Below, in pieces: positions 8,718 to 16,379 of a DNA stretch of 64,000 nt. The first letter of the stretch is position 1, and every line of letters starts with the position of its first letter. Under the pieces are notes generated by a model. It saw only the letters and a list, made by a program, of their open reading frames with translations, searched no databases and had not been told where the DNA came from. Made by a program: the position numbers and the translations under genes. Origin of the DNA: Candidatus Poribacteria bacterium (GTDB lineage: Bacteria > Poribacteria > WGA-4E > PCPOR2b); NCBI GenBank assembly GCA_022826645.1, contig JAJDUM010000075.1, forward strand, positions 1 through 64,000. The letters run 5' to 3'.

Positions 8718-9680
8718 TTATCGGGCGATCTGTTTAAGCCGTCCCCACATCGTGAATTGTCTGTCCACAGGAGCAACCGCGAAAGCAGGACTATACCACG
8801 TAGGATGAGAGTCACGCACTACAGGGCTGTTGGTCAGATTTTGCTGGTTCTTGCCATCAATGTCCATCACGTAGATTTCCCAGTTCCCATCCCTATTTGA
8901 AGAGAAGGCAATCCGTCTGCCATTTGAGGACCATGAGGGTTCACGGTCAACATGGTGATTTTTGGTAAGTTGTTGAGGAATCCCGCCATCGGCGGTCATC
9001 ACGTAGATTTCCATGTCTTCCCCCTTCGGCACAGCAGTGAAAGCGATTTGCTTGCCGTCGGGAGACCATGAAGGTGCCCAGCTATCACGGTGACTTCCGG
9101 TGAGTTTCTGGATATTTCCTCCATTGGTATCCATCACATAGATATCCCAGTTAGCAAACTTATTGGAAGTAAAGGCAATGCGTTGGCTGTCCGGGGACCA
9201 CGAGGGATTACGGTCAATATGGAAACTGTTGGTGAGATTTCGATGATTACTTCCGTCGGCGTCCATTACGTAAATATCTGTCTTTTCCCGCTTACCAGCC
9301 CTATCAGAGGTGAAGGCAATGCGTTTGCCGCTTGGTGACCACGAAGGTTCCCAGTCACTATGACGGTTATCTGTGAGCTGTCGAAGGTTCCCACCATCAA
9401 TGTCCATGGCGTAGATATCCCAGTTTTTATTACTCAGGGAAGCGAAGGCGATACGTTTGCCATCGGGAGACCAAGAGAGAGAATTGTCAGCCCAGAGATT
9501 GTCTGTAAGTTTCCGAAGATTCCCGCCGTTGGTGTCCATTACGTAGATATCGACCTTATCATTAATCTCAGACGTAAAGGCGATTTGCGCTTGTGCGTCG
9601 GCACCTACCATCAGTGCAATCACAACCGACAGAGCAATGCTCGCTAAGATGAAATATGCTGCGTTATATTTCCGTTGCAT
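8718..9680 (-). CDS. Secreted PD40/TolB-like beta-propeller protein with C-terminal WxxLK tail
   Basis: A 320-residue exported protein. A signal peptide spans about residues 1-32, cutting near ADAQAQ. Six PD40 (WD40-like) repeats follow, each with the pattern DIYVMDxxGxNxxxLT...PSWSPDGKRIAF (about 33-295), giving a six-bladed TolB-type propeller without the TolB N-terminal domain. After a short linker the protein ends VAPVDRQFTMWGRLKQIAR, the tail shared with 12 other secreted proteins here. Start ATG 9680 follows AAGGAGGGAGGCACGCCAG. It is the third of three tandem paralogues. A periplasmic or surface scaffold or binding role is plausible; the ligand is unknown. Confidence 0.9.
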   Translation of the reverse strand: MQRKYNAAYFILASIALSVVIALMVGADAQAQIAFTSEINDKVDIYVMDTNGGNLRKLTDNLWADNSLSWSPDGKRIAFASLSNKNWDIYAMDIDGGNLRQLTDNRHSDWEPSWSPSGKRIAFTSDRAGKREKTDIYVMDADGSNHRNLTNSFHIDRNPSWSPDSQRIAFTSNKFANWDIYVMDTNGGNIQKLTGSHRDSWAPSWSPDGKQIAFTAVPKGEDMEIYVMTADGGIPQQLTKNHHVDREPSWSSNGRRIAFSSNRDGNWEIYVMDIDGKNQQNLTNSPVVRDSHPTWYSPAFAVAPVDRQFTMWGRLKQIAR

Positions 9681-9710
9681 CTGGCGTGCCTCCCTCCTTG
9701 TCGAAAACGG

Positions 9711-10676
9711 TTATTGGATGCCCTGTTTAAGCCAGCCCCAGATCGCGAATCGCTTACCCGCGGGAGCAACTGCAGCAAAAGAAGGACCATACCACGCGGG
9801 TTGAGAGTCATCCGCTATCGGATCTTTGGTTAGGTTTCGAGGGTTTTGTCCATCTGCATCCATCACGTAGATTTCCCAGTCCCCGTCTCTCTTGGAAGCG
9901 AAGGCAATGCGTTTGCTGTCGGAAGACCAAGAAGGTGAGTTGTCAGGATGGCGGTTTGCGGTCAAGTTTCGAGAATTCCTGCCATCAGCGTTCATTACAT
10001 AAATATCCGGGAGTTCATTGTGCCAATCTGTAACCCAAGACGAGAAGGCAATGTATTTGCCATCTGGAGACCAAGCGGGTAAACCATCGCGGCGGGCAGG
10101 ACTCTTAGTGAGGTTTCGAGGATTCTTACCATTGGCGTCCATCACGTAGATGTCCGGGTGAGCCTCCCGTTTAGACCGAGCCACGAAGACAATGCGTTTG
10201 CCATCTGGGGACCAGGCGGGGGCATATTCAACATGGCGACTAACTGTGATGTTTTGAGGAATTTTCCGATTGACATCCATCACGCAGATTTCACCATGGT
10301 CTCCCTTGACAGAAAAGAAAGCAATACGTTTGCCGTCGGGTGACCAAGCGGGATCACGATCAATCTCAGGATCGTCTGTGAGTTGTTGAAGATTATTCCC
10401 ATCGGCATCCATTACATAGATGTCCCAATTCCCCTCTCTGTCGGATTCGAAGGCGATGCGCTTGCCATCGGGGGACCAAGCGGGATCGCGGTCAGTTGCT
10501 GGATCGTTTGTGAGTTGTCGAGGATTTCCACCATGGACATCCATCACGTAGATGTCCGAGTTTCCATCTCTATTGGACACAAAGGCGATTTGTGCTTGTG
10601 CGTCGATGCCTGCCATCAGTGCTGTCAAACCTAAGAGGACAACTGTGGCCAACGCGAGAGTGTATCTCCGTTGCAT
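9711..10676 (-). CDS. Secreted PD40/TolB-like beta-propeller protein with C-terminal WxxLK tail
   Basis: A 321-residue paralogue of its neighbours. It has a signal peptide (about 1-28), then six to seven PD40 repeats, several with near-identical PAWSPDGKRIAF cores. The end VAPAGKRFAIWGWLKQGIQ carries the shared tail with Trp in place of the usual variable residue. The start is placed at ATG 10676 because GGAGG lies 8 bases upstream, exactly as in both paralogues; an in-frame ATG at 10700 would have no such site. The gap to the next propeller gene is 30 bp. Confidence 0.88.
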   Translation of the reverse strand: MQRRYTLALATVVLLGLTALMAGIDAQAQIAFVSNRDGNSDIYVMDVHGGNPRQLTNDPATDRDPAWSPDGKRIAFESDREGNWDIYVMDADGNNLQQLTDDPEIDRDPAWSPDGKRIAFFSVKGDHGEICVMDVNRKIPQNITVSRHVEYAPAWSPDGKRIVFVARSKREAHPDIYVMDANGKNPRNLTKSPARRDGLPAWSPDGKYIAFSSWVTDWHNELPDIYVMNADGRNSRNLTANRHPDNSPSWSSDSKRIAFASKRDGDWEIYVMDADGQNPRNLTKDPIADDSQPAWYGPSFAAVAPAGKRFAIWGWLKQGIQ

Positions 10677-10706
10677 CTGGCGTGCCTCCTTTGCTTTCAA
10701 AGACGG

Positions 10707-11687
10707 TTATCGTACTACCTGTTTGAGCCGGCCCCACATTGTGGATTGCTTGCCCGCGGGGGCGACTGAAAAAGTGGGAGCAACCGCAAAGGCAGGACCA
10801 AACCACGCAGGATGGGATTCATGTGCTAAAAGTGTGTTAGTTAGGTTTTGCGGATTTCCCCCGTCTGGATCCATCATATAGATGTCCCAATTCCCGTTCC
10901 TGCCAGACATAAAGGCAATGCGCTCGCCATCGGCAGACCATGAAGGGTAACTATCCATCGCGGGATCGTTTGTGAGTTGTTGAAGATTTCCCCCATCGGC
11001 ATCCATCACGTAAATGTCCGTTTCCTCACCCTGAACCGCCGCCGTAAAAGCGATACGTTTTCCGTCAGGAGACCATGAAGGTGCCCAGTTATTACGGTGA
11101 CTTCCGGTGAGATTTTGATGATTCTCCCCATCGGCATCCATCACATAGATGTCCCATCTAGCGCCCCTATGGGAGGCGAAGGCAATACGTTTGCCGTCGG
11201 GAGACCAAGCTGGGTAACGGTCGACATGGTGCGAGTTTGTGAGTTTTTTGGGATTCTCCCCATTCGCATCCATCACGTAAATATTTGCTTTTCCCCAGTC
11301 CTCCGCTCTATCGGACGTGAAGGCGATGCGCTCGCCATCGGGGGACCAAGAAGGCTCCCAGTCACTATGAATATTTTTGGTGAGTTTTTTCGGGTTCCCA
11401 CCATCGACCTCCACTATGTAGATGTCCCAATTTCTATTGCTCAGGGAAGCGAAGGCGATGCGTTTACCGTCGGGAGACCAGGAGAGCGGATCGTCAGCCC
11501 AGAGATTGTTTGTGAGTTGTCGAGGCTTCTGCCCTTCCGCGTCTATCACGTAGATGTCCACGTTGTCATTCGTTTCAGACGTAAAGGCAATTTTTGCCCG
11601 TGCGTCAACACCTATCACCAACGTCATTAGACCCAAGAGGACAACGCTAACTAGGATGAAATGTGCACTATTCCATTTCCGTTGCAT
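10707..11687 (-). CDS. Secreted PD40/TolB-like beta-propeller protein with C-terminal WxxLK tail
   Basis: A 326-residue first member of the three-gene propeller operon. The signal peptide covers about residues 1-30 (start MQRKWNSAHF, nearly the same as the third paralogue). Six PD40 repeats follow, then a linker with a small duplication (FAVAPTFSVAPAGK), and the end WGRLKQVVR. ATG 11687 has GGAGGCACGGCAG in front; the upstream in-frame ATG at 11711 lacks a site. Sequence order suggests it and the 8718-9680 copy are the closest pair, with the middle copy more diverged. Confidence 0.88.
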   Translation of the reverse strand: MQRKWNSAHFILVSVVLLGLMTLVIGVDARAKIAFTSETNDNVDIYVIDAEGQKPRQLTNNLWADDPLSWSPDGKRIAFASLSNRNWDIYIVEVDGGNPKKLTKNIHSDWEPSWSPDGERIAFTSDRAEDWGKANIYVMDANGENPKKLTNSHHVDRYPAWSPDGKRIAFASHRGARWDIYVMDADGENHQNLTGSHRNNWAPSWSPDGKRIAFTAAVQGEETDIYVMDADGGNLQQLTNDPAMDSYPSWSADGERIAFMSGRNGNWDIYMMDPDGGNPQNLTNTLLAHESHPAWFGPAFAVAPTFSVAPAGKQSTMWGRLKQVVR

Positions 11688-12060
11688 CTGCCGTGCCTCC
11701 TTCCCTCTCAAATAGGTTCTGTCGACATTTCAACGAAGCCAGATAAGATCTGACGTCAATCGTTGCCAAACGAAATGTACTTGGCTTGTTGACTACACGC
11801 AACTAAGTTAACCTGAATTGCTATCTAAGCATCCTGCAGTGGGGCATGTCTATAGAATATTGTCACTGACTTAAAAAATTTACAGGATATTTACATTCAT
11901 TTGCAACCAGTTTTTAGAAGTATGGACATAATCTGTCCATACTTCTAAAAAAGTGACCGAAATTCTTGTGTGATTGGTGGGTATTCTTATAATCACAATG
12001 GGGAGAGGTAGGGGTTTTTGAGTTGATACTTAAAATGGGAGAACCAACTGCAATATCAGA
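11688..12060. other. Intergenic region with a long perfect palindrome
   Basis: No coding frame is apparent. The region contains the leader of the propeller operon and the 3' flank of the enolase-like gene. Its one strong structure is the 18-bp inverted repeat at 11911-11951. I found no convincing minus-35/minus-10 pair. Confidence 0.5.
11911..11951. repeat. Perfect 18-bp inverted repeat (5-bp loop)
   Basis: TTTTTAGAAGTATGGACA (11911-11928) pairs exactly with TGTCCATACTTCTAAAAA (11934-11951) across TAATC. The arms begin with T and end with A on both strands, so no U-tract follows the hairpin in either direction. That makes a simple intrinsic terminator unlikely. It could be a protein-binding operator for the propeller operon, a small mobile palindrome, or an RNA-processing hairpin. 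Confidence 0.8.
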
Positions 12061-13308
12061 TCATCCTGCTGTGCGTGCCCACGCTTCCGCAAATGCCGCG
12101 GAACCATCGTCGTCCCAAAAATACATATCAACCGGATGATTGTAACCGGGACCGTGTCCATTAATAAAACTGGGTCCGGTGCCCAAACCGTCGCCTACAG
12201 TACGGACTGGCAGCCGTGCGTAAATCGGCGCGAGTCCTTCATATTGAATCTGTATCAAGGCGCGTGGTAACGGATCTGGCTCAACCTCTGACCAGTGAGC
12301 AAGCGCATCACGGTCAAGCGTCACGCCTAACCCCGGCTCCTCTGGCACACGTGCTGTTCCGCCAGCGACCTCTATCGCTGGTGACACGATGTCTTCTGCC
12401 CATAGATGGGTACAGGTAACGTGGTGCAGCGTTGCCATTGGAAAAACCGACGCCATGTGTGCGATGAACGCTCGTGTAATGTTTCCACCTGTGTTCTGCA
12501 TCATGAACGGTATATTTGCCGCTTCGAACAGTCCTGCTCGCTGAATCACCTGTCCAGGGGGCGCGTGCCCCAGCATGTAGCCGTCCGCAAGTCCCATCAA
12601 CGCCTCCCGTCCACCCAGCGGCAGGTGGTGGAAGTAAATAGGCAATGAACACTTGCTGCGCAGGGCGCGATACCCTTCAAAATCGTGTGTCCGCAACGGA
12701 TCTTCAATCGCCCCTGCGACGGAGAACTGTATCAATTCCCGCGCCAAGTCCAAGACATGCTCTACTGTATTGTCGAAGTTGATATCGTAATGAATCTTAA
12801 ATCCGGGTGGTGCCACCTCGTCAAGTTTAACCTGCATCGCCTCGGTCTGTGCTACAACGTTGTGGCAGTGGAAGGTGTGGAACTTAAGCCATGTATAACC
12901 CGCAGCGGCTGCGTGTTCTACCTCCTCTGCCATCTTCTGAGGCGTCTGTGAGACTGTCCATGCGGCCATCGGGACACGCGCACGGACTTGCGGTCCGAAC
13001 AGCTTATAGGCAGGAACATCGTTGTACTTGCCGACCAGATCGTAGATAGCTGGAGCGAGAGCGATAGGGAGCGCTGGATGCGCTAACCAATCACACGGAT
13101 TCGTACCGCGCAGCTGTTCGATCCAATCATCCATCCCATCCCATAACTTGCCGACATGTTCGCCTAAGCCTTCCAATCCATTATCGGTGCGAACGACAAA
13201 GACCGTACGATAACGGAAATCAAGTCCTTGATAGCGCGTCAACGCCTCGCTATTCCACGCCTGAAACGGTGGACAAATAACGTGTGTTTCGATATCAGTG
13301 ATTTTCAT
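12061..13308 (-). CDS. Enolase-superfamily (mandelate racemase/muconate lactonizing enzyme-like) protein with atypical active site
   Basis: A 415-residue protein with the N-terminal capping domain (about 1-130, starting MKITDIETHVI) and a C-terminal barrel. The second-strand motif reads LKFHTF, K-x-H where mandelate racemase has K-x-K. The first metal ligand is the Asp in HYDINFD and the second the Glu in IEDP. At the third-ligand position the sequence has IYFHHLP rather than an Asp/Glu, and MMQNTGG stands where the catalytic His often lies. It may be a dehydratase with a rewired active site, or inactive. It is the last gene of an operon with the HTTM pair (19-bp gap). GAGGAG precedes the ATG at 13308. 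Confidence 0.85.
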   Translation of the reverse strand: MKITDIETHVICPPFQAWNSEALTRYQGLDFRYRTVFVVRTDNGLEGLGEHVGKLWDGMDDWIEQLRGTNPCDWLAHPALPIALAPAIYDLVGKYNDVPAYKLFGPQVRARVPMAAWTVSQTPQKMAEEVEHAAAAGYTWLKFHTFHCHNVVAQTEAMQVKLDEVAPPGFKIHYDINFDNTVEHVLDLARELIQFSVAGAIEDPLRTHDFEGYRALRSKCSLPIYFHHLPLGGREALMGLADGYMLGHAPPGQVIQRAGLFEAANIPFMMQNTGGNITRAFIAHMASVFPMATLHHVTCTHLWAEDIVSPAIEVAGGTARVPEEPGLGVTLDRDALAHWSEVEPDPLPRALIQIQYEGLAPIYARLPVRTVGDGLGTGPSFINGHGPGYNHPVDMYFWDDDGSAAFAEAWARTAG

Positions 13309-13327
13309 GGTTTTGTCGTCTCCTCTT

Positions 13328-14161
13328 TTAAGCAGGCTCGTAACCTTTGTGCATGTTGTCGATAAAGTGATGAACCGAAGACGCGGGGATGAAGGCGAGA
13401 TACAGCAGAATCATAGCCAAAGTGAAAGTGCGGATAGGTAATAGGAGGTAAAAGAGAACATGCAAAACGATTCCAGCAGGCATCAAATATTTGCGGAATC
13501 TGGGGATATACAGTCCGAAAGCCAGGAGGAATTCCAGTGTCACGGTAGTGATCGCGATAACAGAACAGAGTATAGAAAATCCGGGAATACTTGCATAGTC
13601 ATATCCCGCATAATAGTTGTAAGCCAGGAGTTCTATACGGGCACCACTCAAAAATCCCCAGTAGAGTTTTTCGTAGCCGGTCCAAAAATAGACCATTGAT
13701 AATTGAATTGCAATGAGGCGCAAACCCCACAAATTGCCAATTTCAGGCGGTGGCGGCAAGCCGGACTTTAGCGAGCGGCGGAGTGCCAACCAACGATCTA
13801 AGGAGTATGAGCGACCGCATGGTGTCAGCGCAATAAAGCAGACAACCATGACCAAGAGGAAGGTGTGATGATGCTTGAATGACTGATGTATGTTAAACAT
13901 AATCGAGACAAGGATGGCGGCTCCGATTGATGACACCCGCGTCCATAGCCCAATGCACATCAGCCCGGTAAAGAGGAAAAACGCAGAATTGAGCAGAATC
14001 CCACTTGGTCGTACATCCCGACAGAGTATCAGTTTACCTGCCCATTCAGACCAGATGAGCAGAACCAATCCGATTCGGATTAGGCCCACCGAACGGGTGG
14101 AATCACGATAACACAACCCCCAATTATAATAACGTTGTAGGAGCCGTAACAAGGTTTTCAT
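13328..14161 (-). CDS. HTTM-like multi-pass membrane protein
   Basis: A 277-residue inner-membrane protein with about seven hydrophobic segments between residues 22 and 268. The layout (short N-terminus YNWGLCYRDSTRSVGLIRIGL, a His-rich loop FNIHQSFKHHHTFLLV, then WTGYEKLYWGFLSGARIELL) resembles HTTM/vitamin-K-dependent-carboxylase-like and DoxX-like membrane proteins. The conserved polar loop could hold an active site, but no activity is established. It lies between the 151-residue partner upstream (32-bp gap) and the enolase-like gene. ATG 14161 is chosen over the adjacent GTG at 14164. Confidence 0.72.
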   Translation of the reverse strand: MKTLLRLLQRYYNWGLCYRDSTRSVGLIRIGLVLLIWSEWAGKLILCRDVRPSGILLNSAFFLFTGLMCIGLWTRVSSIGAAILVSIMFNIHQSFKHHHTFLLVMVVCFIALTPCGRSYSLDRWLALRRSLKSGLPPPPEIGNLWGLRLIAIQLSMVYFWTGYEKLYWGFLSGARIELLAYNYYAGYDYASIPGFSILCSVIAITTVTLEFLLAFGLYIPRFRKYLMPAGIVLHVLFYLLLPIRTFTLAMILLYLAFIPASSVHHFIDNMHKGYEPA

Positions 14162-14193
14162 CACTTATGGCTCTCCAAGCAGATATACCTCGT

Positions 14194-14649
14194 TCACTCA
14201 ATACGTTTATCCACATATAGCGTTTTCCAGCCGTCGCGTGTGCCGATACGTGCGTTGACTCGCAAATCAACGGCACCTCCCATTTTCTGTCGTATACGTT
14301 GTCCCACACGCAACACACCTCTTTCCCCCATAATCCGTCGGGAGTGGTGGTGTGATCCCAGCAATTTGTCACGCCCTAATACTTGGAGATGATCAATGTG
14401 TTCGATGCGTTCATCTGGATGTCGGATGTAAAATTGTACATCACAGACATCGATTCCACGAGTATGATACATCTGCCATGATCGAAAGAGGTTGCCTCTA
14501 CCCTTCAAGACCTGCTTATAAAAGGGACCAAAAACAACATATAGCATCAGCAGCGTGAAAGCAACGACTCGGCAGACGATTGCCAGTTTGCTCTCAGCTA
14601 TTTCCTCCATCGCTGTTTTGTCAGATTGATATTGATTGGCTGGCGTCAT
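14194..14649 (-). CDS. Small single-pass membrane protein, partner of HTTM-like protein
   Basis: A 151-residue protein with one transmembrane helix (about residues 22-45, VCRVVAFTLLMLYVVFGPFY). A basic, beta-rich soluble part follows (FRSWQMYHTRGIDVCDVQFYIRHPDE...). I do not recognise the domain. GGGAAG precedes the ATG at 14649, and the gene ends 32 bp before the HTTM-like gene, so the two are likely co-translated and may form a complex. Confidence 0.68.
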   Translation of the reverse strand: MTPANQYQSDKTAMEEIAESKLAIVCRVVAFTLLMLYVVFGPFYKQVLKGRGNLFRSWQMYHTRGIDVCDVQFYIRHPDERIEHIDHLQVLGRDKLLGSHHHSRRIMGERGVLRVGQRIRQKMGGAVDLRVNARIGTRDGWKTLYVDKRIE

Positions 14650-14704
14650 TAATAATCTTCCCTTAGTTCAAAGGCATCAATACACTTCTCTCATGGCAGT
14701 TGGG

Positions 14705-16246
14705 CTAAAAGCGAACGACTAATTCTACATCTGTCAACACAATGTCAGAAGAAACCTTCGGGTGGCGCTCTTCAAGCACAACCTTGACTTCGTGAGAACC
14801 CGTGCCCGGAGGCGGATCCACATCGAAGCACAACCACGCCGCCCCGCTTACATCCGAAATATGATGTGGATCGTTGATGGTGCAATAGCGGATTGTGGGT
14901 GCATCAAGGGCTATTCCATCCCACGAGACCCTTACCATATCCCCACGTACCCACTGATCGAGTCGTACCCGTAACTCCACCTGTTCGGGGAGGTTATCTG
15001 AGAAATCGTCTGCGACATTTAGTATGATCGTTGGACCTTCGCCGGTGAGTGTCTGCTTGAGCGCGACCGGGACTTCACCCCAAAGGCGGTCATTTCGGTA
15101 AGCACCCCGCCATTCTCCCGTTTCTTGAAGGAAGCGATGGGTTGCCGCATAAATTTTGTCCGTGCCTTGCAGTGTGTCCGGCGAACCGATTTGTGATAGC
15201 AATTCCCGTCTTGAATCTCGGTTCGCGTGCCAGTTAAAGACGTAGATACCGTCTGCTCCTGCGCTGTGGTAGCGGCTAGCGATAGCACGGGTACGCATTC
15301 GGTCTTTGGTCTCAGTATCTTCGGGACCCACGAAGGGGTCGGGCAAGCCGCCATCAAATCCGGGGTAGACAGTGATCGGTTTATCTTGGCATAGCTCAAC
15401 AAAAGCTGCAACGTCCAAGGAAGGATCTGTCGCAGCACCGCCAGCAGGAATCAGTATGTCCACCAATCCCTCATTTACCCAGGTTGGGATGTCGTATCCA
15501 ATGTTGCGGCACATCTCCAGCGTACCAGACACACGCGCTGCTAAGTAGAACGGTTTGCCACGTTTCTGCGCGAGCGCATCGGTCATTTGTCGCACCGCAC
15601 GCTGGAGGTCGGTCAGAACATATCGGAATCGGTAGGCTTCGTCTGCGGGCAGGTGAAAGGCGTGTCGCTGCCAATCCAATTCGACGCCCTCCCAGTCGTA
15701 TCGCTCGCAGATCTCTTTGATGTGTGCGTAACGATGCTCCCGTATTTCAGGGACAGCGAAATTCCATGAAAGCGCGAACCATTCCGATGTCTGATCGCCG
15801 AGCAGCCACTCTGGATGTTCGATCCGCATCTGTGTCAGTTCTGTATGATGCAGCGTCTCTAAGTCAGCGATCTGCGCCCCACTAAAGTGATTGTCGTTCA
15901 TACGTACTGAGGCGTAGACATGCATGCCAAGTTGGTGCCCACGGTCAATAATGGCTTGCTGTGGATCTTCGCCGCGTTCCACCATCTGACGGATGTTCTC
16001 GGTGTGAGTGTACGACTGAGCACTTTCATAACGGCGACTGTGGATATCGCCGAGTTGTTCAAGGACATTGCTCTGCCAGCGGGCAGCATGTTCACCGATG
16101 CACCAGAAATGGGCGCCAACTTGTGTGTCTTCCAGAGGGGCGTAAGCCTTTTCCAAGAAGGCACTTACAGATTGTGGGGACTCAGAGTAGCCGTGGGGCG
16201 CGCCATCCCAGTTATAGATAACCCGATATTTAGGAGGAGTGGGCAT
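14705..16246 (-). CDS. Putative glycosidase-like TIM-barrel protein
   Basis: A 513-residue soluble protein without a signal peptide. Residues 1-375 look like a glycoside-hydrolase-type barrel: HFWCIGEHAARW, GMHVYASVRMNDNHF, a WEGVELDWQRHAF strand with acidic residues suited to catalysis, and YPGFDGGLPDPF. Residues 390-513 form a beta-sandwich-like C-terminal module (GPTIILNVADDF...HEVKVVLEERHP). The closest concept is a planctomycete/poribacterial family of uncharacterised barrel hydrolases; I cannot assign a CAZy family. The ATG at 16246 has AAGGA at 8-base spacing; the ATG two codons upstream (16252) would be too close. Confidence 0.7.
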   Translation of the reverse strand: MPTPPKYRVIYNWDGAPHGYSESPQSVSAFLEKAYAPLEDTQVGAHFWCIGEHAARWQSNVLEQLGDIHSRRYESAQSYTHTENIRQMVERGEDPQQAIIDRGHQLGMHVYASVRMNDNHFSGAQIADLETLHHTELTQMRIEHPEWLLGDQTSEWFALSWNFAVPEIREHRYAHIKEICERYDWEGVELDWQRHAFHLPADEAYRFRYVLTDLQRAVRQMTDALAQKRGKPFYLAARVSGTLEMCRNIGYDIPTWVNEGLVDILIPAGGAATDPSLDVAAFVELCQDKPITVYPGFDGGLPDPFVGPEDTETKDRMRTRAIASRYHSAGADGIYVFNWHANRDSRRELLSQIGSPDTLQGTDKIYAATHRFLQETGEWRGAYRNDRLWGEVPVALKQTLTGEGPTIILNVADDFSDNLPEQVELRVRLDQWVRGDMVRVSWDGIALDAPTIRYCTINDPHHISDVSGAAWLCFDVDPPPGTGSHEVKVVLEERHPKVSSDIVLTDVELVVRF

Positions 16247-16379
16247 GGTCATTTTCCTTCTGTTGGTTCATTTGTTCATTGATTGGTTCATTTGTGTAAT
16301 GCAAGTGTGGAACGTGGGTCTGTGTTCTATGCAGGGGCGAATGTACTAATGAACGCTTGAACGAATGGACTCTTCTTTG

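Noticed and set aside
8718-11687. Propeller genes as part of a Tol-Pal system
   Set aside because: No tolA, tolQ, tolR or pal gene is near, the TolB N-terminal domain is missing and the ends carry a different tail.
11911-11951. Intrinsic terminator
   Set aside because: The hairpin is strong but the flanking runs are T before and A after on both strands, so no U-tract would follow the stem.
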